Shown: positions 1 to 8,927 of the stretch, piece by piece
Layout: each line of letters opens with the position of its first letter
Position numbering within the stretch: position 1 is the first letter of the stretch
The notes under the pieces: model-generated
What the model was told of the DNA's origin: nothing
The model's input: only the letters and a program-made list of their open reading frames with translations
The model's database searches: none
NCBI RefSeq assembly: GCF_004343035.1
Contig: NZ_SMCQ01000009.1
Coordinates: forward strand, 36,712 to 100,711
DNA length: 64,000 nt
Source: Longibaculum muris
GTDB lineage: Bacteria; Bacillota_I; Bacilli_A; Erysipelotrichales; Coprobacillaceae
Reading direction: 5' to 3'
Made by a program: the position numbers and the translations under genes

Positions 1-215
1 TTCAATGGATGAAAAAATCTATTGATGAAGGTGTTGAAGTCATTGGTTTTTTAACTTGGTCTGCAATTGATTTATATTCAACAAGAGATGGTTTTGAGAA
101 ACGTTATGGCTTTGTTTATGTTGATAAGAATGATAATTATCGCCGTATTAAAAAAGATAGTTTTTATTGGTATCAAAAGGTTATCAAGAGTCATGGAGAG
201 GATTTAGGTGACTAA
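1..215 (+). CDS. GH1 6-phospho-beta-glucosidase, C-terminal end only (partial)
   Basis: Only the last 70 or so residues lie in the window; the reading frame is open from base 3 and the gene begins upstream. The end of the GH1 barrel is clear: a TWSAIDL segment followed by YSTRDGFEKRYGFVYVD, which is the tail of GH1 enzymes and carries the Ser...Lys-Arg-Tyr pattern that binds the 6-phosphate in phospho-beta-glucosidases. It stops 150 bases before a PTS EIIC gene, and a new promoter lies between them. It is the first of four GH1 genes in the window. Substrate cannot be told from this fragment. Confidence 0.85.
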   Translation, partial: QWMKKSIDEGVEVIGFLTWSAIDLYSTRDGFEKRYGFVYVDKNDNYRRIKKDSFYWYQKVIKSHGEDLGD

Positions 216-289
216 ATATTACATATTTCTATAAAATCGTCGTTATCTATCTGTATATACGGAAACAAGATGCAAATGCAAATAACTCG

Positions 290-317
290 TTGACTCTTAT
301 TAATGACATGCTAGAAT
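290..317 (+). promoter_or_regulatory. Promoter of the EIIC/IclR operon
   Basis: TTGACT at 290-295, a 16-base spacer and TAGAAT at 312-317 give a good vegetative promoter about 50 bases upstream of the EIIC start codon. It lies just after the truncated GH1 gene, so the EIIC operon can be expressed separately from it. Confidence 0.7.
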
Positions 318-335
318 ACAGATATAGGAACAAGG

Positions 336-349
336 TTCGCAAATACGAA
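336..349. promoter_or_regulatory. Inverted repeat between -10 and ribosome binding site, candidate IclR operator
   Basis: TTCGCA-AA-TACGAA is an inverted repeat with one mismatch, placed about 20 bases after the -10 box and directly before the AAGGAGGG ribosome binding site. It is built from the same TACGAA/TTCGTA halves as the longer perfect repeat at 2934-2952 in front of the second IclR gene, so both may be bound by an IclR protein encoded here. Confidence 0.4.
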
Positions 350-365
350 GGAGGGAAAAATTGCG

Positions 366-1688
366 ATGAATATTTCAGATGCTCTTACTGAAAAAATGTT
401 AATGGTTGCTAATAAGATTAGTAATCAGAAACACATGTATGCTATTAAAACAGCATTTACTACATTAATGCCAGTCATTATTACTGGTGCATTCTGTACA
501 TTGGTTGTTAATGTTGTTTGTTCAACAACAACTGATGGAATCAGCTTAGCAAAAGTCGGAGGTTTTGCTTGGCTAGAAATGTTTACAGATTTATTTACTG
601 CGGCTAACTATGCAACACTTAATTTCTTTACGGTTGCTGCAGTTGTTTTAATCGGTTTGGAATTAGGATTGAAAAATGGCATTAAAGGATTTATGCCAGG
701 AGTTGTTTCTTTATGCTGCTTTGTAGCTTGTTTAAGTACAAATATTGTTGCAACAGTTGGGGAAGAAACAGTGACTGTTGCTGGTCTTGCAAAAGATTAC
801 ACAGCTGCAAGAGGATTGTTCTTAGGAATGATTGTTGCGCTAGTTTCAGTGGAATTGTTTACGGTTCTTAGAAAAAGTGAATTGTTAAAAATTCATATGC
901 CTGATTCAGTTCCACCAAATGTTACAAATAGTTTTAATAACTTATTTCCATTTATGTTAACAGTGATTATTTGTGCAGCTATTAACTTTACAGCTGTTCA
1001 AGTTATTGGTTTAAGTTTATATGATATTATTTATGCATTTGTTCAAGAACCATTACAAGCTGTAGTTCAAGGTTTACCAGGAGTTATGTTATTGATGTTT
1101 GTTGCTCAAATTTTCTGGTGTGTAGGGATTCATGGGAATCAAATTATTAAACCTATTCGTGATCCATTATTGAATGCTGCTATTTTAGCAAATACAGAAA
1201 TTGTTTCACAACCAAATTACAATCCAGCTGATTTAAATATTGTGTCTATGTCATTTTGGGATACATATGGAAATATTGGTGGATCAGGATGTGTCATTGG
1301 TTTATTAATCGCGTGTTTATTATTCTCTAAACGTGAAGATTATAAACAAGTTGCTAAGTTATCAATTGCTCCAAATGTATTCAATATCTCAGAAACATTA
1401 CACTTTGGTTTACCAATTATGTTAAACCCATTATTAATGATTCCATTTATTATTACTCCATTAATAACTATGGCATTTGGTTATATGATGACAGTTATTG
1501 GTTTTGCAGATATTTTAATCTATGCGTTCCCTTGGACAACTCCACCATTATTAAATGCTTGGATTGCTTCAGGAGGAAGTATTGGTACAGTAATAACTCA
1601 ATTATTATGTATTGTCATTACAATTGTTGTATATGCACCATTTGTAATGATTGCTAATAAGCAAAAAATTGACAGTACAGAAGCCTAA
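366..1688 (+). CDS. PTS EIIC, lactose/cellobiose family
   Basis: A 440-residue integral membrane permease of the PTS lactose/cellobiose/chitobiose (Lac) family that moves and phosphorylates a beta-disaccharide together with a phospho-EIIB. About ten hydrophobic segments are visible. Family marks are the FWCVGIHGNQI stretch near residue 255 and NISETLHFGLPIMLNP near residue 340, the substrate-binding loop with conserved His and Glu. AAGGAGGG precedes the start by about ten bases. A separate EIIB of the matching family lies at 6244; no EIIA of this family is in the window. It is followed by a hairpin and an IclR gene. The sugar is not known from sequence; context suggests a beta-glucoside carrying a sugar acid. 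Confidence 0.93.
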   Translation: MNISDALTEKMLMVANKISNQKHMYAIKTAFTTLMPVIITGAFCTLVVNVVCSTTTDGISLAKVGGFAWLEMFTDLFTAANYATLNFFTVAAVVLIGLELGLKNGIKGFMPGVVSLCCFVACLSTNIVATVGEETVTVAGLAKDYTAARGLFLGMIVALVSVELFTVLRKSELLKIHMPDSVPPNVTNSFNNLFPFMLTVIICAAINFTAVQVIGLSLYDIIYAFVQEPLQAVVQGLPGVMLLMFVAQIFWCVGIHGNQIIKPIRDPLLNAAILANTEIVSQPNYNPADLNIVSMSFWDTYGNIGGSGCVIGLLIACLLFSKREDYKQVAKLSIAPNVFNISETLHFGLPIMLNPLLMIPFIITPLITMAFGYMMTVIGFADILIYAFPWTTPPLLNAWIASGGSIGTVITQLLCIVITIVVYAPFVMIANKQKIDSTEA

Positions 1689-1693
1689 TGTCG

Positions 1694-1714
1694 AAGCCGC
1701 TTATTGCGGCTTTT
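1694..1714 (+). terminator. Hairpin with short T run after EIIC
   Basis: AAGCCGC (1694-1700), a 5-base loop and GCGGCTT (1706-1712) run into TTTT. The run is short and the next gene starts 25 bases later, so it is probably a leaky terminator that lowers expression of the downstream IclR gene relative to the permease. Confidence 0.7.
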
Positions 1715-1739
1715 GGGCATTTAAAAAGGAGTGAATTTT

Positions 1740-2510
1740 TTGAAAGTTAACAGAACGGCTTTACGAACAATTGAAATATTAGAATATATTGCTAAAAGTC
1801 AAGATGGAGTTTCGCTTTTAGAAATAGCTCAAGCTTTAGATATTCCAAAATCAAGTGTTTTTGATATTTTAAAAACCTTATTATATAAGAATATGATTGT
1901 TGAAAATCAAGTCGGTGGAAAGATTAAGTATAGTATGGGGATTCATTCTTTTATTGTGGGAAGTCATAGTTTAGAACGATTTGATCTTGTGAATATTGCT
2001 AAAAAGTATTTAATCCCTTTATCAAAAGAATTCCACGCAACGACTTTTCTTGCTGTTCTTGATGAAGGAATGGTGACTTATTTATATAAATGTGAATCGC
2101 CCAAAAGCCAAATCACAACTGCCAACTTAGGTTCAAGGAAGTCAATACATTGTACAGCTTTAGGAAAAGTCCTAATGGCTTTTCAAAAAAATGAACAAAT
2201 CGTTAATCAAGCTTTACAAACAACACAATTTATTGCTCATACTCAATACACAATTACATCTATTCCAAAATATTTACAAGAATTAGAAAAAGTTAAACAA
2301 CAAGGTTATGCAGTTGATAATCGTGAAGATACGCTTTTTCAAATCTGTGTTGCAGCTCCAATATTTAACCATAACAAAAAAATTATTGCAGCTATTAGTT
2401 TAGTGAATAGTTATTCGAAACAATTAGATATTGAAGAATTATCAAAATTTGTGAAAAACAGTGCTTTACAAATTTCTAAGGAATTAGGTTATGTAGAAGA
2501 AAAGATATGA
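1740..2510 (+). CDS. IclR family transcriptional regulator (first of two)
   Basis: A 256-residue IclR-type regulator: an N-terminal winged helix (about residues 5-65, with IPKSSVFDILKTL as recognition helix) and the C-terminal IclR effector domain (IHCTALGKVLMAF, REDTLFQICVAAPIF). The best start is TTG at 1740, eight bases after AAGGAG; the upstream in-frame GTG at 1731 overlaps the ribosome binding site. With the TTG start the N-terminus aligns with the paralogue at 2986. IclR proteins such as KdgR sense KDG and related sugar acids. The KDG pathway genes downstream make that plausible here, but the effector is not shown. Confidence 0.93.
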   Translation: MKVNRTALRTIEILEYIAKSQDGVSLLEIAQALDIPKSSVFDILKTLLYKNMIVENQVGGKIKYSMGIHSFIVGSHSLERFDLVNIAKKYLIPLSKEFHATTFLAVLDEGMVTYLYKCESPKSQITTANLGSRKSIHCTALGKVLMAFQKNEQIVNQALQTTQFIAHTQYTITSIPKYLQELEKVKQQGYAVDNREDTLFQICVAAPIFNHNKKIIAAISLVNSYSKQLDIEELSKFVKNSALQISKELGYVEEKI

Positions 2511-2523
2511 AAGGAAAATCATT

Positions 2524-2832
2524 ATGGCGACTAAAGTTGAAAAAAGAGAAGATAAAAGAAAACGAATGGATGGTTTAAGTGATCGACAAAAACATATTAT
2601 TGAACTTCGTGAACAAATCAATAAACCAGATCCTCATCAAGTAAAAACTTTTACCAAGTATAAAATAATCACTTATATCTTTAATGTTCTTTTTCCACCA
2701 TATGCCTTGTATCGGATTTGGTGTACAAAGTCTGAATTTACACATATTGAAAAATTAGCTCAATCATTTGTAGCAAGTGCAATACTTATTATTTTTATCT
2801 TATTACAATTAGAAAGATTAAATATTTTTTAA
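2524..2832 (+). CDS. Small membrane protein of unknown function
   Basis: A 102-residue protein 13 bases after the IclR gene with AAAGGA upstream. The first 45 residues are strongly charged (many Lys, Arg and Glu), then two hydrophobic segments follow at about 47-66 and 80-97, so it probably sits in the membrane with the charged end in the cytoplasm. I recognise no domain. It is the last gene of the first IclR transcript; the next gene has its own promoter. Its place between two paralogous regulators suggests it came with, or survived, the duplication. No function is assigned. Confidence 0.7.
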   Translation: MATKVEKREDKRKRMDGLSDRQKHIIELREQINKPDPHQVKTFTKYKIITYIFNVLFPPYALYRIWCTKSEFTHIEKLAQSFVASAILIIFILLQLERLNIF

Positions 2833-2864
2833 AATCATGATAAAAGAGATAGGCTTCCCTAAAA

Positions 2865-2900
2865 TTCATTTACAAATCATGGAAATAGATTGTAAATGAA
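2865..2900. promoter_or_regulatory. Perfect 11-bp inverted repeat over the -35 region
   Basis: TTCATTTACAA (2865-2875) and TTGTAAATGAA (2890-2900) are exact inverted copies 14 bases apart. The right arm holds TTGTAA, a possible -35 box, with TATATT at 2913-2918 seventeen bases on. No T run follows, so an operator is more likely than a terminator. Confidence 0.5.
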
Positions 2901-2933
2901 AAGAAAAGTAAGTATATTATAGATAAAGCATTA

Positions 2934-2952
2934 TTACGAATGCTATTCGTAA
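2934..2952. promoter_or_regulatory. Perfect 7-5-7 palindrome upstream of the second IclR gene
   Basis: TTACGAA (2934-2940), five bases, TTCGTAA (2946-2952). The repeat sits downstream of the likely -10 box and 33 bases before the second IclR start, a normal place for an autorepression operator. Confidence 0.55.
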
Positions 2953-2985
2953 ATACAGACAAAAAGGAAGGAAGCGTGATAATTT

Positions 2986-3741
2986 ATGAAATTGAACCGT
3001 ACCCTTATGAGGGCTATAGATATATTAGAATTATTATCTAAAAGTAAAGAAGGTTATACTTTAACACAATTGTCGACTGTTTTAGATTCTCCCAAATCAA
3101 GTATATTCGATATAATGAAAACTTTAGTTTTTAAAAACATGGTTTTAGAAGATAATCAAAGTGGTGTTACAAGATATAAAATAGGATTACAATCATTTCT
3201 TATTGGAAGTAGTTATATTAATGATATTGATTTAGTTAATATTGCAAGAAATGATTTAATAGATTTTGCAAATAAGATGCAAGCCACAACATTTATGGCT
3301 ATTCTTGATGATAATATGGTGACGTATATTTATAAATATGAATCAGAGCGAAGTATTATTACGACTGCTAATATTGGAACACGACGTTCTATTCACTGTG
3401 CGGCTTTAGGAAAAGCAATGATTGCTTTTGCTTCTAAAGAAGAAATTGAAGAAGCTATCGCGAAAACAGATTTTATTTCATATACTCAACATACAATTAC
3501 ATCACCTGATGAATATTTAAAAGAATTAGAAGAAGTTAAACAAAAAGGTTATGCTAAGGATGATCGTGAGAATACGTTGCAACAAATTGCTGCGGCAGCA
3601 CCAATTTTCGATCATACCGGACAAGTTGTTGCTTCTATTAGTTGTGTTGGTTTTTATGAAAGTCAAGTTAATTTAGATGATTTAGGTGTATTGGTTAAAG
3701 CAGTAGCTGATCGTATATCAGCAAAACTTGGTCATTGTTAG
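2986..3741 (+). CDS. IclR family transcriptional regulator (second of two)
   Basis: A 251-residue paralogue of the regulator at 1740: winged helix (MKLNRTLMRAIDILELL, SPKSSIFDIMKTLVF) and IclR effector domain (SIHCAALGKAMIAF, RENTLQQIAAAAPIF). The two proteins match along their whole length at roughly every second residue, so they are tandem duplicates. It starts after GAAGGAAGG and heads the sugar-acid operon: mannonate dehydratase begins 16 bases after its stop. Two inverted repeats lie in its promoter. A role as regulator of the uxuA-GH1-EIIB-dehydratase-eda-kdgK run is the natural reading from position. The effector may be KDG or KDPG, as for KdgR, but this is inference. Confidence 0.94.
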   Translation: MKLNRTLMRAIDILELLSKSKEGYTLTQLSTVLDSPKSSIFDIMKTLVFKNMVLEDNQSGVTRYKIGLQSFLIGSSYINDIDLVNIARNDLIDFANKMQATTFMAILDDNMVTYIYKYESERSIITTANIGTRRSIHCAALGKAMIAFASKEEIEEAIAKTDFISYTQHTITSPDEYLKELEEVKQKGYAKDDRENTLQQIAAAAPIFDHTGQVVASISCVGFYESQVNLDDLGVLVKAVADRISAKLGHC

Positions 3742-3756
3742 GTGAGGAGGTATAAA

Positions 3757-4791
3757 ATGAAGATGACATTTCGATGGTATGGACAAGATGATCCTGTGAC
3801 TTTGACATATATTAAACAAATTCCAAATGTGACAGGAGTTGTCAGTGCTATCTATGATATTCCAGTGGGAGAAGTCTGGCCACTGGAAAGGATTCAAGAA
3901 TTAAAGGAAGTTGTAAATCAAGCGGGATTGGAACTTGAAGTCATTGAAAGTGTTCCTGTTCATGAAGATATTAAGTTAAAACGTGGTGATTATCAAAGAT
4001 ATATTGATAATTATAAACAAACTATTAAGAACTTATCAAAGTGTGGGATTAAATGTATTTGTTATAATTTTATGCCTGTCTTTGATTGGACAAGATCTTC
4101 TATTGATCATCTTTTAGAAGATGGTTCTCAAGCTCTTGTTTATTATAAGAATGAAGTTGATAAGTTAGATCCAACAAAATTAACATTACCAGGATGGGAT
4201 GCGTCTTATTCTCCAGAAGAAGTTACTGAACTGATTGAAGCCTATCAACAATTAGGAGAAGAAGGTTTATGGAAGAATCTTCAATATTTTATTGAAGAAA
4301 TCATTCCGGTTGCATCTTCTTGTGATGTCAATATGGCAATCCATCCAGATGATCCACCTTGGTCTATTTTTGGGATTCCTAGAATTGTGACAAATGAAGA
4401 AAACTTAGATCGTTTTTTGAGTTTATATGATGATACTCATCATGGATTGACATTATGTAGTGGTTCACTTGGGTGTGCAACATTTAATGATATGCCTCAT
4501 TTGATTAGAAAATATGGAAAACAAAAAAGAATCCATTTTGCTCATGTCCGTAATATTAAAATCTTAGAAGATGGTTCATTTGAAGAAAGTGCTCACTATT
4601 CTTCTTGTGGTTCATTAGATATGGTAGAAATGATGAAAGCCTATATTGAAACAGGCTTTGATGGTTATATAAGACCTGATCATGGACGAATGATTTGGGG
4701 TGAAACAGGAAAACCAGGATATGGATTGTATGATCGTGCCTTAGGGGCAATGTATCTTGGTGGGATTATTGATGCTTTGAAAGGAAAATAG
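3757..4791 (+). CDS. uxuA: D-mannonate dehydratase
   Basis: A 344-residue TIM-barrel dehydratase that turns D-mannonate into 2-keto-3-deoxygluconate (KDG) and water. Family marks: MTFRWYG at the N-terminus, MAIHPDDPPWSIFGIPRI near residue 195, LCSGSLG, HFAHVRNI and YIRPDHGRMIWG, which provide the metal-binding His, Cys and Asp. The length fits the shorter Gram-positive form. The start is ATG 3757, six bases after GAGGAGG; an in-frame GTG at 3742 lies before the ribosome binding site. The usual partners uxaC (glucuronate isomerase) and uxuB (fructuronate reductase) are not in the window, so mannonate would have to come from another source, such as a disaccharide cleaved by the neighbouring GH1. 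Confidence 0.95.
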   Translation: MKMTFRWYGQDDPVTLTYIKQIPNVTGVVSAIYDIPVGEVWPLERIQELKEVVNQAGLELEVIESVPVHEDIKLKRGDYQRYIDNYKQTIKNLSKCGIKCICYNFMPVFDWTRSSIDHLLEDGSQALVYYKNEVDKLDPTKLTLPGWDASYSPEEVTELIEAYQQLGEEGLWKNLQYFIEEIIPVASSCDVNMAIHPDDPPWSIFGIPRIVTNEENLDRFLSLYDDTHHGLTLCSGSLGCATFNDMPHLIRKYGKQKRIHFAHVRNIKILEDGSFEESAHYSSCGSLDMVEMMKAYIETGFDGYIRPDHGRMIWGETGKPGYGLYDRALGAMYLGGIIDALKGK

Positions 4792-4795
4792 AAAA

Positions 4796-6232
4796 ATGAA
4801 AAAAACTGTGAAATTGCCTGATGATTTTTTCTTAGGGGCTGCTGCAAGTGCCTGGCAAACTGAAGGTTGGTTTGGTAAAAAAGAACATCAGGATTCGTAT
4901 ATTGATTTATGGTATAAAGAGAATAAAAATGTTTGGCATAATGGTTATGGTCCAGCTATCGCAACAGATTATTATCATCGTTATCAAGAAGATATTGGCT
5001 ATATGAAAGATATTGGAATGAACTGTTATCGAACATCATTGAATTGGTCAAGATTTTTAACAGATTATGAAAATGTAGTTGTTGATGAAGATTATGCAGC
5101 TTATTATGATAAAATGTTAGATGAGATGATTGCTCAAGGTATTGAACCAATGGTTTGTTTAGAACATTATGAAATACCAAGAGAATTATTTGAAAAGTAT
5201 GATGGTTTTGCAAGTAAACATGTTGTAGAATTATTTGTTAAATATGCTAGAAAAGCTTTTGAAAGATTTGGTCATAAAGTCAAATATTGGTTTGCTTTTA
5301 ATGAGCCAGTGGTCGTTCAAACAAGAATCCATTTAGATGCTTTGCGTTATCCATTTTATCAAGATAGTCAAGCTTGGATGCAATGGAATTATAATAAAGC
5401 ATTAGCAACAAATATGGTCATGAAAGTTTATAAAGAAGGTGGCTATCGCATAGAAGGTGGTAAGTTTGGAACGATTATTAATGTAGAAACAGCTTATCCA
5501 AGAGGAAATAATCCAAGAGATTTAGAAGCAGCTGATAAGTATGATTTATTCTATAATCGTGTTTTCTTAGATCCGGCTATTAAAGGACATTATGAAGAAG
5601 GATTCTTTGAGTTATTAAAGAAACATAATATTTTAATGGATTATACGAAAGAAGAATTAGACATTATCCAAAATAATACCTTAGATTGGGTAGGAATTAA
5701 CTTATATCATCCAAATCGTGTCAAAGGACGTACAACACTTGTTCACCCTGATGCGCCATTCCATCCAGATTTTTATTATGAAGATTTCAATATGCCTGGT
5801 AAGAAAATGAATCCTCATCGTGGTTGGGAAATTTATCCACGTATCATGTATGATATGGCTATGCGTATGAAAAATCAATATGATAATTTTGAATGGTTTA
5901 TTGCTGAAAGTGGTATGGGTGTTGAAAACGAAAAACAATATAAAGATGAAACTGGAATGATTCAAGATGATTATCGTATTGAATTTATAAAAATGCATTT
6001 AGATTGGTTGATTCGTGGAATTGAAGAAGGTTCAAATTGTAAAGGTTATATGTTATGGGCGTTTACTGATAATGTTTCACCAATGAATGCTTTTAAGAAT
6101 CGTTATGGATTGGTTGAGATTGATTTAGAAGATAATCGTAACAGACATTTAAAGAAATCAGCTTATTTCTATAAAGATATTATTCAAACAAGAGAGTTTG
6201 AAATTGAAGATGAAGAAAATGAATATAAATAG
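4796..6232 (+). CDS. GH1 phospho-glycosidase, divergent subgroup
   Basis: A 478-residue GH1 barrel enzyme, four bases after uxuA. The acid/base Glu170 is in FAFNEP and the nucleophile Glu371 in IAESGMG, where most GH1 enzymes have ENG. The C-terminal phosphate region reads SPMNAFKNRYG: Lys and Ser are each one position away from the classic [10 protein letters not shown] pattern seen in the GH1 at 9938. The GH1 at 57085 has the same variant (SPSNQFKNCYG) and shares RGWEIYP and NLYHP motifs, so the two form a distinct subgroup. It probably cuts a PTS-imported 6'-phospho disaccharide; the aglycone may be a sugar acid given its neighbours. Confidence 0.9.
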   Translation: MKKTVKLPDDFFLGAAASAWQTEGWFGKKEHQDSYIDLWYKENKNVWHNGYGPAIATDYYHRYQEDIGYMKDIGMNCYRTSLNWSRFLTDYENVVVDEDYAAYYDKMLDEMIAQGIEPMVCLEHYEIPRELFEKYDGFASKHVVELFVKYARKAFERFGHKVKYWFAFNEPVVVQTRIHLDALRYPFYQDSQAWMQWNYNKALATNMVMKVYKEGGYRIEGGKFGTIINVETAYPRGNNPRDLEAADKYDLFYNRVFLDPAIKGHYEEGFFELLKKHNILMDYTKEELDIIQNNTLDWVGINLYHPNRVKGRTTLVHPDAPFHPDFYYEDFNMPGKKMNPHRGWEIYPRIMYDMAMRMKNQYDNFEWFIAESGMGVENEKQYKDETGMIQDDYRIEFIKMHLDWLIRGIEEGSNCKGYMLWAFTDNVSPMNAFKNRYGLVEIDLEDNRNRHLKKSAYFYKDIIQTREFEIEDEENEYK

Positions 6233-6243
6233 GAGACAATAAT

Positions 6244-6543
6244 ATGAATATTTTATTAGTATGTTCGGCAGGAATGTCAACAAGTTTGTTAGTTACACGT
6301 ATGTTAGAAGCAGCAAAGAAACAAGGACTTGAATTGAAAATTGAAGCTCATCCAGTAGCTGAAGTAGAAGCTTATGGACAAGATGCTGATGCAATTCTTT
6401 TAGGACCACAAGTGCGTTTTCAATTTAAGAATATTCAATCATTATATCCTGATAAGGTTGTTGAAGTGATTGATATGCGTGATTATGGAATGATGAATGG
6501 AGAAAAAGTTTTAAAACATGTTTTAGCAGCATTAGAAAAATAG
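6244..6543 (+). CDS. PTS EIIB, lactose/cellobiose family
   Basis: A 99-residue EIIB, the usual length, with the phosphocysteine Cys7 in LLVCSAGMSTSLLV, followed by a Rossmann-like fold with ILLGPQVRFQF. It passes phosphate from EIIA to the sugar bound by EIIC. It lies 11 bases after the GH1 gene with GGAGA upstream. The likely partner is the EIIC at 366. It is the only complete lactose/cellobiose-type EIIB in the window; the second EIIC at 59395 has no EIIB of its own and may share this one. No lactose/cellobiose EIIA is present here. Confidence 0.94.
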   Translation: MNILLVCSAGMSTSLLVTRMLEAAKKQGLELKIEAHPVAEVEAYGQDADAILLGPQVRFQFKNIQSLYPDKVVEVIDMRDYGMMNGEKVLKHVLAALEK

Positions 6544-6557
6544 AAAGGATGATTGTT

Positions 6558-8273
6558 ATGAAAAGCCAAGAATTGAGAGAGTTAGCCCCAGAGTTAGATC
6601 CACTTAGAATTGGAACAGGATGGAAGGTAGAGGATCTGGATAAGATGCAGATTTTTATTGAAAGTACCTATGGTGATTCTCATCCAGGAAGTGCTCATTT
6701 AAATGAATTGGTTGGTTATGTTGAAGAAAGTCTGCAGAAAGTTAATGCTAAGGGTGCTAAATACTATGCGACAGATATGTGTGATGGAGAAGCACAGGGA
6801 CATGATGGAATTAATTATTCTTTGTGTTCACGTGAGATGATGACTAATATGATTGAGATTCAATATGAAGCAACACCATTTGATGGCTGTGTTTTCCTGT
6901 CAAGCTGTGATAAAGCAGTACCTGCGCATTTAAAGGCTATTGCCAGATTGAATGCACCATCTATTATCATTCCTGGTGGGGTTATGAATGCTGGACCTGA
7001 TTTGTTGACGCTTGAACAGATTGGAAAATACTCTGCTCAATATCAACGTGGAGAGATTACATTGGATGAGTTTAACTATTATAAGCATAATGCCTGTCCA
7101 AGCTGTGGAGCTTGCAGCTTTATTGGAACGGCAACAACGATGCAGATTATGTCTGAAGCATTGGGCTTGGCATTACCTGGCACTTCATTGTTGCCTGCAA
7201 CAAGTCAGGAACTCAAGGATGTTGCCAAAAATATTGGAGGACATATCCGATTCTTGGTTGAAAGAAACATCAAGCCTTCTGATATTTTAACAAAAGAAGC
7301 TTTTGAGAATGCAATTATGGTACATGCAGCTATTGCTGGGTCAACGAATGCCTTATTGCATTTACCAGCCATTGCTCATGAAGCTGGGATAGAATTGACT
7401 GGTGAGGACTTCGATCGTATCCATCGTACGATTCCTTATATTCTTAATCTACGACCAAGTGGTTTCTATCCTGCTCAGTATTACTACTATGCAGGAGGAA
7501 CACCTGCAATTATGGAGGCTATCAAGGATCATCTGCACCTAGATGTCATGACTGTAACAGGAAAAACTCTAGGTGAGAATTTAGAGGAACTGAAGAAGAA
7601 TGGTTACTATGAAAGATGCTTTGCTCATCTAAAAGAAGTACATGTCAAACGAGAAGATATCATCTTACCTGCTTCAAAGCCACTCAATGAAGAAGGAGCC
7701 ATAGCTATCTTAAAAGGAAACTTAGCACCAGAAGGGGCAGTGGTCAAACATTCAGCAGTTCCAGAGGCCATGAAGGAAGTCGTGCTATCAGCGCGTGTCT
7801 TTGACTGTGAGGAAGATGCTATTGATGCAATCCTTAAACATAGAATCAATCCTGGAGAAGCGGTCTTTATTCGCTATGAAGGACCTAAGGGAAGTGGAAT
7901 GCCTGAGATGTTCTATACGACTGAAGCCATTTCCAGTGATCCAGAGTTGTCGGCATCGATTGCCTTACTGACTGATGGACGTTTTTCTGGAGCTAGCAAG
8001 GGACCAGCAATTGGACATATTTCTCCAGAGGCAGCAAGTGGAGGACCGATTGCTCTTGTGGAAGATGGCGACCTGATTGAAATAAGTGCCAAAAATCGTA
8101 CCTTGAATATTGTTGGAATTGCTGGCAAACGAACACCATTGAATCTCGTGGATAAGGTTTTACAGGAAAGAAAAGAAAAATGGCAGCCTAAGAAGGCTAA
8201 ATATTCAAAAGGAGTCATGGCAATGTATACCAAACATGCCGTTTCACCAATGAAAGGTGGATATATGGAGTAG
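6558..8273 (+). CDS. IlvD/Edd family sugar-acid dehydratase
   Basis: A 571-residue iron-sulphur dehydratase of the IlvD/Edd family. Candidate cluster ligands are Cys75 (DMCDG), Cys117 (SSCDK) and the Cys180/183/186 group in CPSCGACSF. The length and the setting beside KDPG aldolase and KDG kinase favour a sugar-acid dehydratase (for example gluconate to KDG) over branched-chain amino acid synthesis; 6-phosphogluconate dehydratase is another option. ATG 6558 is chosen because ATG 6549 touches the AAAGGA ribosome binding site. Base composition is richer in G+C than the neighbours (27 and 30 of 60 in two sampled blocks against 20 of 60 in the GH1 at 9938), with CAG used often for Gln, which hints at transfer. 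Confidence 0.88.
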   Translation: MKSQELRELAPELDPLRIGTGWKVEDLDKMQIFIESTYGDSHPGSAHLNELVGYVEESLQKVNAKGAKYYATDMCDGEAQGHDGINYSLCSREMMTNMIEIQYEATPFDGCVFLSSCDKAVPAHLKAIARLNAPSIIIPGGVMNAGPDLLTLEQIGKYSAQYQRGEITLDEFNYYKHNACPSCGACSFIGTATTMQIMSEALGLALPGTSLLPATSQELKDVAKNIGGHIRFLVERNIKPSDILTKEAFENAIMVHAAIAGSTNALLHLPAIAHEAGIELTGEDFDRIHRTIPYILNLRPSGFYPAQYYYYAGGTPAIMEAIKDHLHLDVMTVTGKTLGENLEELKKNGYYERCFAHLKEVHVKREDIILPASKPLNEEGAIAILKGNLAPEGAVVKHSAVPEAMKEVVLSARVFDCEEDAIDAILKHRINPGEAVFIRYEGPKGSGMPEMFYTTEAISSDPELSASIALLTDGRFSGASKGPAIGHISPEAASGGPIALVEDGDLIEISAKNRTLNIVGIAGKRTPLNLVDKVLQERKEKWQPKKAKYSKGVMAMYTKHAVSPMKGGYME

Positions 8274-8283
8274 GAGGATGAAT

Positions 8284-8927
8284 ATGAAAAAATCAGAAAT
8301 TATCATGGAATTAAAGAAACAAGGAGTTGTTGCTGTTATTAGAGGTAACAGCTTAGAAGAAGGAATCGGTATCTCGAAAGCATGTATTGCTGGAGGACTA
8401 ACAGCAATTGAGATGGCCTATACAAATGCCAATGCTTCAGAGATTATCAAGCAGCTATCTGAAATGTATAAGGATCATAAAGAAGTCTGCATTGGAGCAG
8501 GAACTGTTTTGGATGCCCCAACTGCTAGAATGGCAATTCTTGCTGGAGCAAAATATATCGTCTCACCATCATTTGATTATGATACAGCTGTTCTATGTAA
8601 TCGTTATGGAATTCCTTATATTCCAGGATGCATGACTATTAAGGAAATCGTCACAGCAATGGAAGCAGGTAGTGAAATCATCAAGCTGTTCCCTGGTAGT
8701 GCATTTGGACCTGGATATGTTGGAGCTATCAAGGCACCACTTCCACAAGTCTCATTAATGGTTACTGGGGGAGTGAAATTGGATAATCTTGATCAGTGGT
8801 TCAAGGCAGGTGTAGATGCGATTGGCGTTGGTGGTGAATTGAATAAGCTAGGAGAAGCAGGACAATTTGAAGAAATCACAAGAATAGCGTCTGAATATGT
8901 CAAGAAAGCAAGCGAGGCGAGACAATA

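Noticed and set aside
6558..8273. Assignment of the dehydratase as ilvD for branched-chain amino acids
   Set aside because: No other ilv or leu gene is near, and eda and kdgK follow directly, so a sugar-acid substrate fits better; the family match alone cannot decide.
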